This document shows, one piece after another, positions 11,280-23,149 of a stretch of 64,000 nt of DNA. A program made the translations under genes and the position numbers. Source of the DNA: Sphagnum magellanicum (Eukaryota > Streptophyta > Sphagnopsida > Sphagnales > Sphagnaceae); NCBI GenBank assembly GCA_021904315.1, contig CM038911.1, positions 13,861,390-13,925,389 of the forward strand, read 5' to 3'. The notes below the pieces were generated by a model. That model saw nothing but the letters and a program-made list of their open reading frames with translations. It was not told the origin of the DNA and searched no databases. The first letter of the stretch is position 1; the number at the start of each line of letters is the position of its first letter.

Positions 11280-13430
11280 CTATCTGTCCATGAATGGAGG
11301 AGTGCCCCCTAGTGCTACAATCTGTTTCTCCAGCTGCACCAAAATGTCATTTTGAGGAGAATGCTTAGAATCATGAGCAAACAAAAAACACTGACTCCTG
11401 AAGCAAAAGTAAGTGCTGACAACACAAAGATGCACCTCAAGCACACACTACTCCAGTAGCCATGTATACCACTGATCATTGACATCTGACCTAAATTGCA
11501 AAATGGTGCAAAGTCTTCAACACAAGCCCTGGGAGCAATTTAGTGATTCTCCTCCAAACATGAATCGTCATGATTTTCCCCTCCCCCACCCATTTCATAA
11601 TGAAACTCCTATTTTATTTTATTTCGTGCTATGCAAAACTGGCAAAACAGTAAATTGCAAAGTGTAGTTAGCAACTGTCATGCTTACTTCAAGCATAGTC
11701 TGAAGCTTGCCCTTGATAAGATCAAACTCTCTTTTCACATGCTCCAAAGCAAGCAGGCACCTAGTAAAGACAAAATGGGATTTCAAAAGGAAAGCACATT
11801 TACGAAAATTTGCTTTCAGTAAACAGTTAAACAATTAATTCTTTCTGCAACAAACTACAACATGGCAAATGAATGAGACACCAAAATTTCTTTCTGAAGG
11901 AAATCTTCAGCTATTACTTTTTTTTATTGTTCTTCAGGTGTGTAAATGCAACTAGTGTTCTTCAGATGTGTGATGCATATTTGCAGAAGTGAGCTGTACA
12001 ACATTTCAATACTGACAGGTTTATTATAGTTCTCTGCATAATTTATTAACAGTAGAGCTACAGTTATGCTATCCCATCATGAGAGGAGGAGCAGAAAAAA
12101 TGTAGCGAAAAGAAAAGAAAAAGAAAAGGGATTACAAAAGCAACTCACCCTTGTTGGTCTTGTCTGTCACAACACATGTGGAGCATAATGCACACAGCTT
12201 TCACTCTCTTTGCACCAATGCTGAAAAAAATTTCATGTTGCAACAGATGAATTTCCCTCACCAAGGTTAGTATACACCCTTGCATGAACTAAGCTCAAGA
12301 ACAAACAACCCATGATCTACTCTCAATTCAGTAGTGCAAAATTATTTCCCTCTGACTGCAAGGTTCACATGCATCCTGCATGATCAAAGGACATATTGTG
12401 TATGATAGGTCACAGTAGGAGGAGGGTTGAAGTTCTTTGGGAGCAAAGGTTCATCTTCTGAGTTTGTCATGCCTATGGGTGTGGTGAGCTTTGGGTGATA
12501 TGACATTCATTGAGAACTCACCTGGAGCTGCTGCCCTTGAACTGATGCACATGTGCATCCACCTTCTTGAAGTTGACTGGCTTCTGCTCCCTGTAAAATC
12601 ATGCAAGCAACTCTTTGTTTTTCTTCAGCAAAAAGTGTTGGTATATCAGATTTGTTTTTTGTGTTTTTTGGGGGGGTATAAATTTTGAGAAATAATTTCA
12701 GGAGAAATAAATTTGTGGTCCTTCTTGTTCTTCTTGTTCAGCAATTTTGATTGCAGAATTTTTTCCATGGCCCAAATTGAATCAATCATTGAATGCCTTG
12801 CTTTCAAGCAGCATTTGAAGCATGTTCTGAATGCAATGCTGGGAGGAAATGGGAGTTTGTGTATGATCCTTGCAGAAAACAAGAATCAGAAACAAAACTT
12901 GTCTTCATCAGAAAGAATCTGCCAAGTAGTTTTGATGATTCTTGTTCTTGTTCTTCCAGAATTATCACTTACAGAGAATCAGCCAAATTTTTGATGATCC
13001 TGCCAGAATCCTGTATGAATAAGAGGACCACCTCCTCCACAAAATCTGGGGAGCTTTCATCTTGCAATTGCTGGAGCTCCAAGAATTGATCGTCCAATAG
13101 CCCCTAGAGGAGGAGGTGCAACCAGAAACAAGTGGAATAAATTGTCACAACCGTGCCCTCAAATTCTTTTCTCTAGCTAGCTCTTCTTAGACTTGCCAGC
13201 AGTCACGTTGCAATCTACACTAGCCTAGTGATGATCCACCCAACACCCAAGATTTTTCTTGGCTACCCACCGATGGTGGAAATGACTCAGGCTCTATATC
13301 CATTGAAAAAAATTAAAATTATTACCTCTGCACGAAGACTGTCCATGTGTTCGCCATACTGCTGCTTCGCTACTGCAAGCTGCATTGCATCTTCTTCTTT
13401 GCCCGACCCAGCCTCATGGTTCTTCCCCAT
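11280..13430 (-). CDS. Histidine-containing phosphotransfer protein (AHP-like), 6 exons
   Basis: Complete gene on the minus strand. Coding exons are 13,430-13,326, 13,103-12,973, 12,590-12,522, 12,220-12,149, 11,760-11,688 and 11,333-11,280; they sum to 504 bases, 167 residues plus stop. All five introns (222, 382, 301, 388 and 354 bases) are GT-AG. The product matches plant HPt proteins throughout: [20 protein letters not shown] (36-55), [19 protein letters not shown] (84-102), IGAKRVK (103-109), a final [10 protein letters not shown]. His94, in [10 protein letters not shown], is the phospho-accepting His; the usual motif is HQLKGSSSS, so Leu is Phe here. The family relays phosphate from cytokinin receptor kinases to nuclear response regulators. 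The first ATG (AACATGGGG) gives a 15-residue N-terminal extension; Met16 (13,385-13,383) aligns with the usual start and gives 152 residues, the normal length, so either may be used. No break seen. The intron after LRAE and the one before the EQKPV segment look like those of angiosperm AHP genes (from memory). Confidence 0.95.
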
Positions 13431-13529
13431 GTTGGATGAGTTGCCAGGGTCAGGCTCCTCCTTCACGCTCTATTGCAAGACCTCCTTCCCTCTCTCACTG
13501 CTTCTGCTCCCCAAACCCACCAGAGCATT

Positions 13530-13563
<34 letters not shown>

Positions 13564-13870
13564 CTCTCTCTCTCTCTCTCAGAGTCTATGCCTGTGTCTT
13601 TCTCTCTAGCAAATCTTTCAGAGCAAGTTTAACTTCCTTGATCCAGCTTTCTTTCACAGCCAAAGAAGCTCAAAGAATCATCAACATCATCAACATCCTG
13701 AGGATCCTAGTCCTCCTTCTCCACAACAATTCAACAATGCCAATAACATCAACACTCCTGAACTCCCACAATCCAAACTACCATGAAGATGATCGCAGTC
13801 TGGAGAGAGGATGATCCTCTTTCGCTTGTGGAGAGAAAAAGAGGGGTCACAGATTACTGGACCTGTGTGT
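13431..13870 (-). promoter_or_regulatory. Likely 5' leader and promoter-proximal region of the AHP gene
   Basis: Upstream of the AHP start, read on the minus strand, lies a GC-moderate leader with a purine-rich GAGA tract next to a GT tract. A weak TATA-like ACATATAGTC lies at about 13,873-13,882, which would put transcription start near 13,840-13,850. The leader contains short upstream ATGs. GA-rich tracts are common in plant 5' leaders, so the tract may affect expression, but this is inference. The start site is not determined. Confidence 0.35.
13533..13580. repeat. Compound microsatellite (CA)n(CT)n
   Basis: About 14 CA units (to 13,560) run directly into ten TC units (13,561-13,580). On the AHP sense strand it reads (GA)n(GT)n inside the predicted 5' leader. 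Likely length-polymorphic. A second, shorter CA tract lies at about 13,884-13,900. Confidence 0.97.
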
Positions 13871-14077
13871 ACTGACTATATGTACACACACACACACACA
13901 TAAGTGCCAAGCCTTTGCTTTGTTGCTTGCAGCTTGATTTGCTTTGCTTTGCTTGCTTTACACAAACAACGCCAGCCTTATTGTAACATACATGTAAATT
14001 GCAATTAGCTAAGAATTAACACAGGATGGGTATTTAATATTACTATTATTGTGCCAATTTTATTGACTCCTTTAAAG

Positions 14078-14545
14078 CTCAACAAATCACAACATAAATT
14101 TAATCTACCCAATTTTTTTGAAGATGAGTTCCTCAAAACCTCAACAAATACCCAACATAAAATATTTATTCGACCTGATTTTTTTTGGGTAGTATCCTCA
14201 AAAGCTCAACAAATCACAACCTAAATTATTATACCCAGTTTTTATTGGTAGTATCCTTACAAGCTCAGCAAATCCCAACATAAATGATTCTACCCAGTTT
14301 TTGTAGTCTTCTCAAAAGACCAACAATTTCCAAGATAAATTATTCTGAGTTTTTATAGACTTAGAAGCTCAAAAATCCCAACATTATTCTACCCAATTTT
14401 TTATACACTCAAAAAGGCTCAACAATCCCAACATTATTGTATCCAAATCTTTGTAGACTCAAAATGCTAAACAAATCCAACAGTATTCTACCCAATTGTG
14501 TAGACTCAAAAGCTCAACAATCCCAACATTTATTTTACTCCCTAA
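14078..14545. repeat. Degenerate AT-rich minisatellite, 9 copies
   Basis: The unit runs approximately CTCAACAAATCCCAACAT, then an ATTATTCTACCCAATTTTT segment, then GTAGACTCAAAAG. Copies begin at about 14,078, 14,140, 14,205, 14,264, 14,320, 14,368, 14,418, 14,467 and 14,513. Spacings fall from 59-65 bases at the left to 46-50 at the right. It lies just upstream of the AHP promoter side. No coding potential. Confidence 0.85.
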
Positions 14546-14559
14546 CATCTTCGATTCAA

Positions 14560-15575
14560 TAGCGAGCTTGATCATCTAACTTGTAAAAGGTAGATTGAAC
14601 AAATCTTATTTTGTCCATCTTTCTTTTCTTGTTTAGTTTTGATGAGAATGGGGTGGTAGTAGTTTCAGAGAAAAAACCATGCATAGGTGATTTATTGTCT
14701 GTTCTTTTGAGGAGAGATTTGGCACTTCACCCTAAGTTTTTCAGGATCAACTGCTCTTTCAAAGGCATGTGACCAGTACACATACAGATCATCATGAGGT
14801 TGCACAAATAGTCTACCAAGTTCCTAATGATGTGGCAGAATCTCTCCCCCCAGTGTCAAGACATCAGATAATGGCAGCAGACCCTGGCTTCTGGCCACCC
14901 GAAGGGGAATTCCCTTGCCCGGGTTCTTCCAATGGCCATAACCAAATTACTTTTACAACGCTTCTTAGAGCAATTCTAGTTTGAAGGTGTTATTGTCTTT
15001 CCAATCTACAATTTGTGATGGATTTGCTTTGGGGATTAGATTTTGCCTTGACTTGACTGTATGTATTATTGTCATTTGGGTACTGTAGATGATAGCCCAA
15101 TCAGGAAATTGTAAGTAAATACTTTGAGCTCCAGGGGGCCTGGCTTGATGATGATGATGATATAACTCCCCAGATTTGCAGCATGATTGACTTGCAGAGA
15201 GACCTTACTCTGTTCATCAATCTGCTCTGTGTCAGCAAATTCAAGATACCAAATACTTTCTTGGAGAGAGAGAGAGCGAGGAAGGGGATGAATTGGCGGT
15301 TTATTGCTTGATCTATCTGCAAAATGTCGGATTGTCATGTTTCATACAACTTGCTCTTGAAGGTCCCCAAAACATGGGTTTGACTGGGGGGTGGGCTGTT
15401 GTTGAAATTATGCTCCACCAGTTTTTGGGTTTCTTTTCTGTGTTCTTGAGAGTTGTAGGAAGGTCTTATTTACTACTAAGCTTGCAGATTTGTTGCTGTG
15501 ATGGTGTTGAATGTATGATAATCATAATTATCTCAATCTCAGGTTATCTCAAGTTGATTTAGGTTGAGCTTAAAT
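14560..15575. other. Spacer upstream of the AHP gene, nothing recognised
   Basis: The composition resembles the genic region more than the later AT-rich spacer, with a short GA run at about 15,264-15,278. Several short open frames exist on both strands, but none shows a family motif or paired splice sites. Confidence 0.4.
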
Positions 15576-15580
15576 TATAA

Positions 15581-15890
15581 GAGCAGCTCCATCAGCAATA
15601 GTAAATTGTCTTACACAATTAAGTTTTTGGATGAAATACAACTATTTTCTAGTGAATAGGTCTTAAAATGTAAGTAAATGTGCACAAGATCAAATGCTTG
15701 TGTAAATTGCACTTAACACCAAAGTGCTTGCTCTTGATTGGCCAAAGTGGTTGCATTTAAACAATCTCTCACATTATATGTCCCATTTTTCATATTTACG
15801 GGTGATTGATTGAGAAACAATTAACATATTATTATGTTAGATGCGATAAATATTGTTAGAGGCTCAAATGAAAAATGGGTGGAGCTGCTC
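15581..15890. mobile_element. MITE with GAGCAGCTCCA terminal inverted repeats
   Basis: The left end GAGCAGCTCCATC and the right end (reverse complement) GAGCAGCTCCACC match at 12 of 13 bases and enclose 310 bases with no coding capacity and high AT. Ends of the GAGCA-CTCCA type are common in plant MITEs. The flank is TAA on the left and CAA on the right, so a 3-bp TAA duplication of the PIF/Harbinger type is possible but not exact. Superfamily unresolved. Confidence 0.6.
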
Positions 15891-17120
15891 CAAGTATGGA
15901 GAAATTCCATATTGTACCCCAAGCAAAATAGCGCCCCAGTTTCACTGAAACTGAGGATAAAATCAGAAGTCAGGATGAAAACAATAACACAAGGAAAAGA
16001 ACAGGAGACCAAACTAGTTTTTTTTTTCTCACCTCAATGGCTGCTGCTCAGAGGAGTTTCACCTGATGGTTTGGATTGATACCCAGTTTCATGAAACAAT
16101 AACCAATTGTGTACTGACCTGAAAGCATGCAAGTCTTGCTCACTTTCCAGATACACTTAAATTGGGGATGAAACAGGGTTTAGAGGGTAAAACTAGGGTT
16201 CAAAGAAATTCTTTAAAAAAAAATTCTGGCTACATTCATCTCCCCAACTGAATGTACCCAACTGAATGGAATAACTGAATATGAAAGATGACACCTCCTG
16301 AATGCACTGACAGTCCTTGCCAACGTCACCCCAGCCCTCACCTGGGCTGCCCACTGCCCCAAAAGGGTGGCATCTTTCAGCCAAACCTCTGAAAAAAGCT
16401 GCCCAAACTGTGGGTATATGTGCCCCAGCTCCTTCTTGCTCAGCTCATCAGCTACAACAAGTCAGTGCCCTTTTTTTTTCTTTTTTTTGAGGTTTCTAAT
16501 CACCAAATGCCAAAATAATTTACAAATAAAATTGCCAAATTTTTTTTACATCAGGTTCCACAGCTACCTAATATATAAGGATGCTTAAATTTTTTTTTTC
16601 TTTCATGTATTTTTAATTTTTTTTGGGTTAAAGTTTTCTTTTGATGATTGCAAGTGCCACATTACAAAATTGGGAAAAAAAAAAAAAAAAAACTTTCCAT
16701 TTTTACTCTTTTTTTTTCCCCTTCACTTCTTGTGACGGAAAACCTCCAAAACCATTTCTTTTTCAAACTTTTAATTTTTTATTTCCCTTTTTCACCAGAT
16801 TTTTAAAAAAAAAAGGTGGATTATGTGCCAAGTAATTTTGTCAAGAGTTGAACATGGCAGCAGCTGTCTCTCACAAATTCCTTTGTAATACAAAGGTACC
16901 CATGTTGGGCTATGTGCCTGTGACCAAGCAAGGCAGGGGGGGCAGGGGGGTTGATACACCAAATCTCCATTGGGAGTCAAAAATGATCCCTCACTCTCAA
17001 ACCTTCAAGGTGCATCACTGCAACATATAACAACTCTTCTTCTGAGAAAGATGGCCATTATTATACCCCTATGTTATTGGGAAGAGGTCCTCAAATCATG
17101 CCCCATTCTGATATTATTTC

Positions 17121-17232
17121 TCATCTTTCAAGTGTGCAAATAAAATCTTGAAAATTTAGCATAACCCAAGTCAAAACTTTTTTGTTTTCATCTTTCAAGT
17201 GTGCAAATAAACTTGCAAAAAAATCAGCATAA
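17121..17232. repeat. 67-bp direct repeat pair
   Basis: TCATCTTTCAAGTGTGCAAA begins at 17,121 and again at 17,188, and similarity continues with small gaps for about 45 bases in each copy (ending in AGCATA). A local tandem duplication, moderately diverged. Confidence 0.8.
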
Positions 17233-17499
17233 TGAATACATTAGTGTTCTCCCTAGAGTAAGTGATTAGGGGGTTCTTGTCCTGAGTTTGGCCAAAACAC
17301 AATGTAAACCATGAAAGTTGAACTTGGAAAGTCTCTCAAATTAGTGGTTGTCAAAGTTTGATCCAATTGGTCTTGTGTTTTCACACTTAATCTTCTTGTC
17401 TTCTCATTTTCCAAGTAGAGACCCAAGTTATCCTTTGCAAGCATTCTTGCCACTTTGCCATGTGCAATCTTTTCTCATTATTTGTTTTGGGTCTTTGTT

Positions 17500-17790
17500 G
17501 ATTTGGAGGTGGAGAACAACAACAACAATGAGTATTTTTTCTCACCTTTTTTTCCCTTGTTTTGCATGTGTGTGCATGTGCAAGGGCTTTGTGATTTGGA
17601 GGTGAAGAACAGTGACAATGAGAATTCTTTTTCACCTTGTTTTTTTTCTTTCTTTTGTGTGTGTGTGTGTGTGTGCATGCGTATGTTTGTGGTTTTGTGA
17701 TTTGAATTTGGAGGTGAAAGAGTTGCAACATGTATGTATGTGTGTGTGCATGTGCACATGTGCGGTTTTGTGTGTGTGTGTTAAGATTTT
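17500..17790. repeat. GT-rich microsatellite within a three-copy ~95-105 bp repeat
   Basis: GATTTGGAGGTG starts at 17,500 and 17,593, and a variant with an insertion starts at about 17,698. Each is followed by AGAAC or AAAGA, a TTTTCACCTT-like segment and a TG-rich run. The longest pure (GT)n is at about 17,656-17,675. The GT tracts have expanded inside a tandem repeat. No protein coding is likely. Confidence 0.75.
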
Positions 17791-20700
17791 GTGTGTTTGG
17801 GGGTAGAAGTACATGTGCATGTTTCTAGTTCTAGTCTTTGTTGAAATTTTGTGTGTTGGGGGGAGGCATTGCAAGGAAGCAGTTTCTTGATTTTGGGTTA
17901 TGGGAAAGGGTTGCAAGAGAAAAAGTTGTCATCTTGTGCTGAGTTTTGAATATTGGTTCCTTACATGGGTGACTTAAGGATATATGAAAACTCAACATGA
18001 GAGGGCAAAAGCATACCCAAAGACAAGGTGACTTTAAAGATTTCTCTATTAGATTCCATGAGTTGTCCAAACCTATTGATAACTTCTCTAGGTAGGCTCC
18101 ACTTTAGAGAAATGTATCTAAACAGTGATGAAATATTAAGTTTTTTAGCATCTAATTTTTTCCATACAAAAAGTCATTTGCAATTAATCTCCTCTGAGAT
18201 CTTAAGGTTGGAAGTAGACACCTAATTAGATTTAAAGTTGTTTACAAACTGTGAAAATTCTTCCACTAGCATGTAATGCCCTTGGCTGGTTTTTAAAGAT
18301 TACGAAAGTGCACTGTCTTATAAAGTGGAATTTCCCTCTTGAGAGGTAGGAGGGAGTTTTGTTTTGTCATTGCCAATTTTGTTTTATCATCAAGTGTTTG
18401 GATTTATTGTCACGCATCTCATGAAATCATCATCATCATTTCATCCAGAACTTTGCAGCTTCATTGGGTGGGCATTACGCTGTGCAACACCCTCAGGCTG
18501 GGTCGTTCCCAAGATAACGAACCCTCGGCCTCCATTCTTGAGGGCCCATTATTTTGAGAACACCCCAATCCCTGGGCATTACTCTACACTTTGGGGGGTT
18601 TACATCTATCGCAAAGGAGTTCCAAATAAAAATAGGTACAACCTATTTATCCCAATTTATAAAACCATCAATCCCAAGAATGGTGCAGAAATCTGTTGTC
18701 TATGATTGTTGTTTTAAAGTTTAATTTATGAATATAGTAATCCAAGAAAGACTTCAATTGTTGGGATTGCCCATCTTGGACTAGCCTGCATCTGGGCAAC
18801 TCCATTCACTTCTAGTTAGCATAATCATTTCAAAAGCATTTAATCTAGATCTCACACTCTCACCTGAATCTACAACGCACACATGATTCTGTTGGATATT
18901 TGCAGCCAATGTTTAAAGAGATCAGGTTTCACTGAAACTACTTTTAAAAACCAAAAAAACAATCAAATTTTTTCTTTGAATATTTGGCCAATTTTGACCT
19001 GAAAAATCTGATTTCTACCTTTTCGAAGGATTTTTAAAATGAAAAGTGGCCAAAATTCACCAGACTTCAAGATTTTATTTATTTATTTTTTCAGTAGGTA
19101 GCCAAGAATATAGAAGGAACCATACTATTATTTATTTATATATATGGTTTCTAAGCCAAATCCAGCTAAATTTTCTACTGAATGAATGGCACTGCTTTGG
19201 TTACATTACAAAATTGGAAAAACAAAAACACTGGTCTTCCTCCTTGTAGACCTAAGCCCCAACAGCCAATTTACACTTCTTGAAGTATGGTTTGTTAAGC
19301 ATGGGTAAATTGGATTCGAGCTTATAATACCAGCAAATAGTATGGTACTATGATCTCTCTAGCAAATTTATTTTTGGGTATTTAGAATCCGAATTTCAAC
19401 ATAAATTTTTGGACCTAAAGTGTAGTAGAGTGGTCTTGTTTCATAAGACTAAAAAGCTTCAAAACTTTGACTCCAAACTCAATTGGCACACAAGAGGAGG
19501 AGTTTAGAACAGTTGCTTCCTATGTTCAGACAAAGGCGTGAAGGAGCCAAGCAAGAAGCAAGTTATTAAACTAATCAAATGTAGTGAATTGGGTATATAG
19601 AGTATGGATGTACACAGTCCAGGATTCAGATCTGATTTGGAGATATTGTCACACCTCGGGATTGGTTGTGGATTGGTCAGGAAGCAAAGCATAATGACAA
19701 AGTAAAAACACAAGTGGTGTGGACGGCCTGCAGTTGGCTAAAACAACCCAATCATGTAGGTACCATGGCTGTGAAGCTCCCTGGAAATAATTGGGAGATC
19801 TGGAGTCTCCACTGTAATCCCCAAGTTTTGATGGATGGGTAGTTGATGTTCTGAACGCACACACAAACAGATTGTTTCAATGTCAACAACATGGCAACAA
19901 CTAAGTATCTAGTGCAGATATGCAGTTCTTTTGCTGGTGACATTCATGTTAGAGATGGGGTTTTTATTCTCCCAATTTTGTGAGGTAGGTGCTGTAGTGA
20001 TCATACACAAGAAGACTTGGCCAAATTTGGCTGCATGTTAGAGAAGAGAGTAGGAAAAATTTAGGGCCCTCTTGGGTTCATGTTGAGCCCTCTCATTGAG
20101 GGCATCAACATTCTATTCCTAAATTTGTTCATCACCGTTTTTGGCTTGGCCTAGTAGCCCTTTCCAAGAGGGTGGGTATCAATGTTGGGTGGATATCATT
20201 CTTTTATAATTGTTGGCTTTGGTTTTTAAAATGTTTTAAAAGATTCAGATTGGATCTTAAATTAGTTTTTAATTTATTTCAATTTAATATCCATCAAGGA
20301 TATCAAATTCCTTTAAAAAATGAAAATCCTGATCTCACATTTCCAAACTCATGAACATTTTCCCAACCGCAGTAGAGGACATTTAATTTCCTTTGCATTA
20401 ACTTGGTACCTTCAAAACATATGTGAATCCTTATTCACCAACTCCTTGACTAGTTGAGTGGTCCCAACAATCATCTTAGAAATGTAAAAAACATTAATTT
20501 TTATCATTCAACTGATGTACCATAGTTCTAGATTTTAACACAGTGAAATACATGGTGGCGTTTCAGCAACATTGAAAACAAAGACTATCTATCATAATCT
20601 TCTGCCATAAAAAACAACTTGTTTTCAACCAATTTAAGATTTTAAAATCTTGGGTCTAACATTAGGGATAACATGTTATGAGTTTTCTTTTTTCATATTT

Positions 20701-21169
20701 CATTAGGAATGAAAGAAAAAAATCTAAAACATTACATACTTGTTTTATAATGTTGGAAACAAGTGTAGACAACTCCAAAGCTAGAGAGCTGTATCGTCTT
20801 CCATCAAGTTGGCCATAAAAAGTGGTATTTCAAATTCTTCTTTTAGTTTCAAAGCCATGGTAATTGTTATGTGCAAAGCATAAAAAAATAACCAATGTTC
20901 ATGGGATCGGTTAAGCACACAAGCATTCACAAACAAAAAAAAAAAAAAACAATGATTTGAGTGACTTCCCAAGTTAGAAGGGAGGGCACACAACCATTAA
21001 TTCTCATTGATGTTTGGCGATTATAATGTAAAAAAATTGTTGCCCTAAATTGCAATGTTTCTTGGAATAGTATGATCTTACTTGCAAACTTACATGAACA
21101 AATCAAATATGAACATAATAATTTGCAAATTTCAAAACAAAAACAAAAAACACACTGTCGAAAAACAAA

Positions 21170-21765
21170 ATTGACCTAATTTTCATTAGAGCATTCAATT
21201 TTCTAGGCTTTAAACTAGCTTCAATGCAAGTTTTATTGCATTCATATTGACCTTCATCAAATTTCTTTGGCCAAGTGATACATTTTTATAAATTTGCATG
21301 GGCAAATTTGATGGAAACATATTTGAAGCCTTTACAAACTTTCTCATCACTAATGGCATATTGGTAAGCTTTGGAGAAAGCATGCCCAAAACACGTTATT
21401 TAAAACTTCTCCTCCAAACCTAGAGCTTCACATTTGATAACAAACTTGAGAGTGTTTGTCATTGTGTTCAAATTTGAACCTTCATTTTTAACGTATGTTT
21501 TAATCTTATTTCTCAAAACATATTTATCCAAAGGATTAGTCAATTTTTTTGCTAATGCCAATGCCAATGTCATGTTGTTTTAGAAACCTCAAATAAACCA
21601 AAAGTAACATGTTTTGACTTTAGTTAGACCCCAAAAAATTTATGATCAATACAAACATTCGATGAACACCCTTGGACATCCATATATCAAAATTAACAAT
21701 GATGGAATCACACTTTGATCTTTTTTAACAATCTATGTTTCCAAACTTCTCTTATTGTAAATTTC
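21170..21765 (-). pseudogene. hAT-family transposase fragment
   Basis: Read on the minus strand, the segments match plant hAT transposases: VNFDIWMSKGVHRMFVLIIN (near 21,700), YVKNEGSNLNTMTNTLKFVI and KCEALGLEEKF (near 21,450), TCFGHAFSKAYQYAI (near 21,380), then DEKVCKGFKYVSIK and CITWPKK (near 21,270). Only the central catalytic-side region is recognisable; neither the BED finger nor the C-terminal dimerisation region was found. There is at least one in-frame stop (after GLEEKF) and several frame changes, so it cannot make a transposase. Terminal inverted repeats were not identified. Confidence 0.8.
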
Positions 21766-22869
21766 GTTTCTTCATAATTTAAAAAAAATTAAAATGATTT
21801 ACATCAATATGTTTTCTCAAACATGTTATTCCACTTGTCTTATAATAAAATAGTAAACCCTTTCTTAACTTTGTTCTTGGGTTAAAAAAATTATATAGTT
21901 AAAATAACACAACATACAATGCATGATTTGAATGCATCAAGTGTCACTTTTCCATTGTTATTCACACAAAAAAATGACCAACATAAAGCACTCCAATTAT
22001 GCATCTTCAATATTTTCCTTTAAGAATACAATAGTTTCAAAATTTCTTAATTTTTTCTTCATCATTTTAATTTTGAAACTTTACTGTCTTTAGTTTGCAA
22101 CCTTCAGTTTTCTTAAGTTTCTTGCATTATTTCATCTTCATATTTGACCTTATTTAGGAATATTTCATACTTTTCATCATGGATTAATGTGTTTTCATTT
22201 CCACTAAACCCTTCCATTTATCATATGATGTTCAACAAGGTCAAAGATGGAGAAACTTGAACAAACAAAATGTCTTACAAACAAAGGCCTTACTCTAGGG
22301 TTTGAGGTGGAATATGAAATGTATTGTTAGTATGCATGGTTAAAAAAACTAATGTGAACATTTACAATATTTACAAGCAACGATCAAACTCTCTTTCCAT
22401 TACAAAAATAAAGAGATGTGCAAAAGATAATTCTAATGCAAGTAAAAAAACTTACCATAGATCAAAAATTTAAAAAATCAAATAAAAAACCAGAAAATAA
22501 CAAAAAATAATAATAATGACTAACTTACTTTTTTAAAATGTTGTCAATTGTCACCAAACAAGAGTGCCAAACCCACAAAATCTGAAAAAGAGGGGAAAGT
22601 ACAAATTCTAATAACATGACGGGAGGGCATAGCAATAATGTGAAGGCGAGAAATAAGATGAAGGAAAAAAAAGTACACAAAACAACAACAAAGCAAATAA
22701 AAAAGAAGATGAGGCCCAACCATGAACTCATGCCGTTTTATAGAGCAACGACATTGGTCATACAGTTTGGCACAACCACAATTAAGTGGCGGCCACCTCA
22801 AACCCTCAAACTTTAAAAATTTTTAAACCTAACTTTTAGTGATGTTTTTGGGAAAATGATTTACTCATC

Positions 22870-23125
22870 AACTTGATATCCAGATCCAGGCAAGGAGTTG
22901 ATCTCGCGTCTTAATATCATTTACGAGATATCCAAAGTTCAAACCAGATATTGCATGATGAGATCTCAAAGTTATAAGATCCAGTGATCAATATATCACT
23001 TGGATATCATAGTTTGCGATATTTAGAAGTTGAGATATCATTCTAGATTATCACAATTTATGATATCCAACAAACGTCGAAAGTTATATCTTGAGTTTAG
23101 TATTTGGGTTGTTTTTGGATATCTG
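22870..23125. repeat. Cluster of GATATC palindromes
   Basis: Six GATATC hexamers lie at about 22,875, 22,925, 23,003, 23,034, 23,062 and 23,117, together with near versions such as GATATT. Chance predicts well under one. Spacings are irregular, so it is not a simple tandem repeat. Function unknown. Confidence 0.7.
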
Positions 23126-23149
23126 CCCAACATTGGTGGGTACCTCAGT

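Larger units (their letters stand above)
15900..21160. other. AT-rich spacer with homopolymer and GT-rich tracts
   Basis: No gene recognised. Poly-T and poly-A runs are dense between 16,460 and 16,820. A GC-richer patch at 18,420-18,640 has an open frame on the plus strand (18,364-18,705) but no recognisable motif. A perfect palindrome AAGATTTTAAAATCTT sits at 20,636-20,651. Open frames such as 17,387-17,731 (minus) merely read through CA/GT repeats. Confidence 0.5.

Noticed and set aside
13385-13814. Plus-strand frames through the CA/CT tract
   Set aside because: They are shadows of the AHP 5' leader and first exon on the other strand.
14078-14545. CRISPR array
   Set aside because: The units are contiguous and degenerate with no unique spacers, and the host is a plant.
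17387-17916. His/Thr-rich frames on the minus strand
   Set aside because: They read through CA/GT microsatellite DNA and overlap one another in several frames.
18364-18705. Organelle-derived insert or gene at the GC-richer patch
   Set aside because: I could not match it to any plastid or mitochondrial gene, and the frame has no motif.
20636-20651. AAGATTTTAAAATCTT palindrome as a regulatory site
   Set aside because: A perfect 16-bp AT-rich palindrome is not rare enough in 64 kb of such composition to claim a function.
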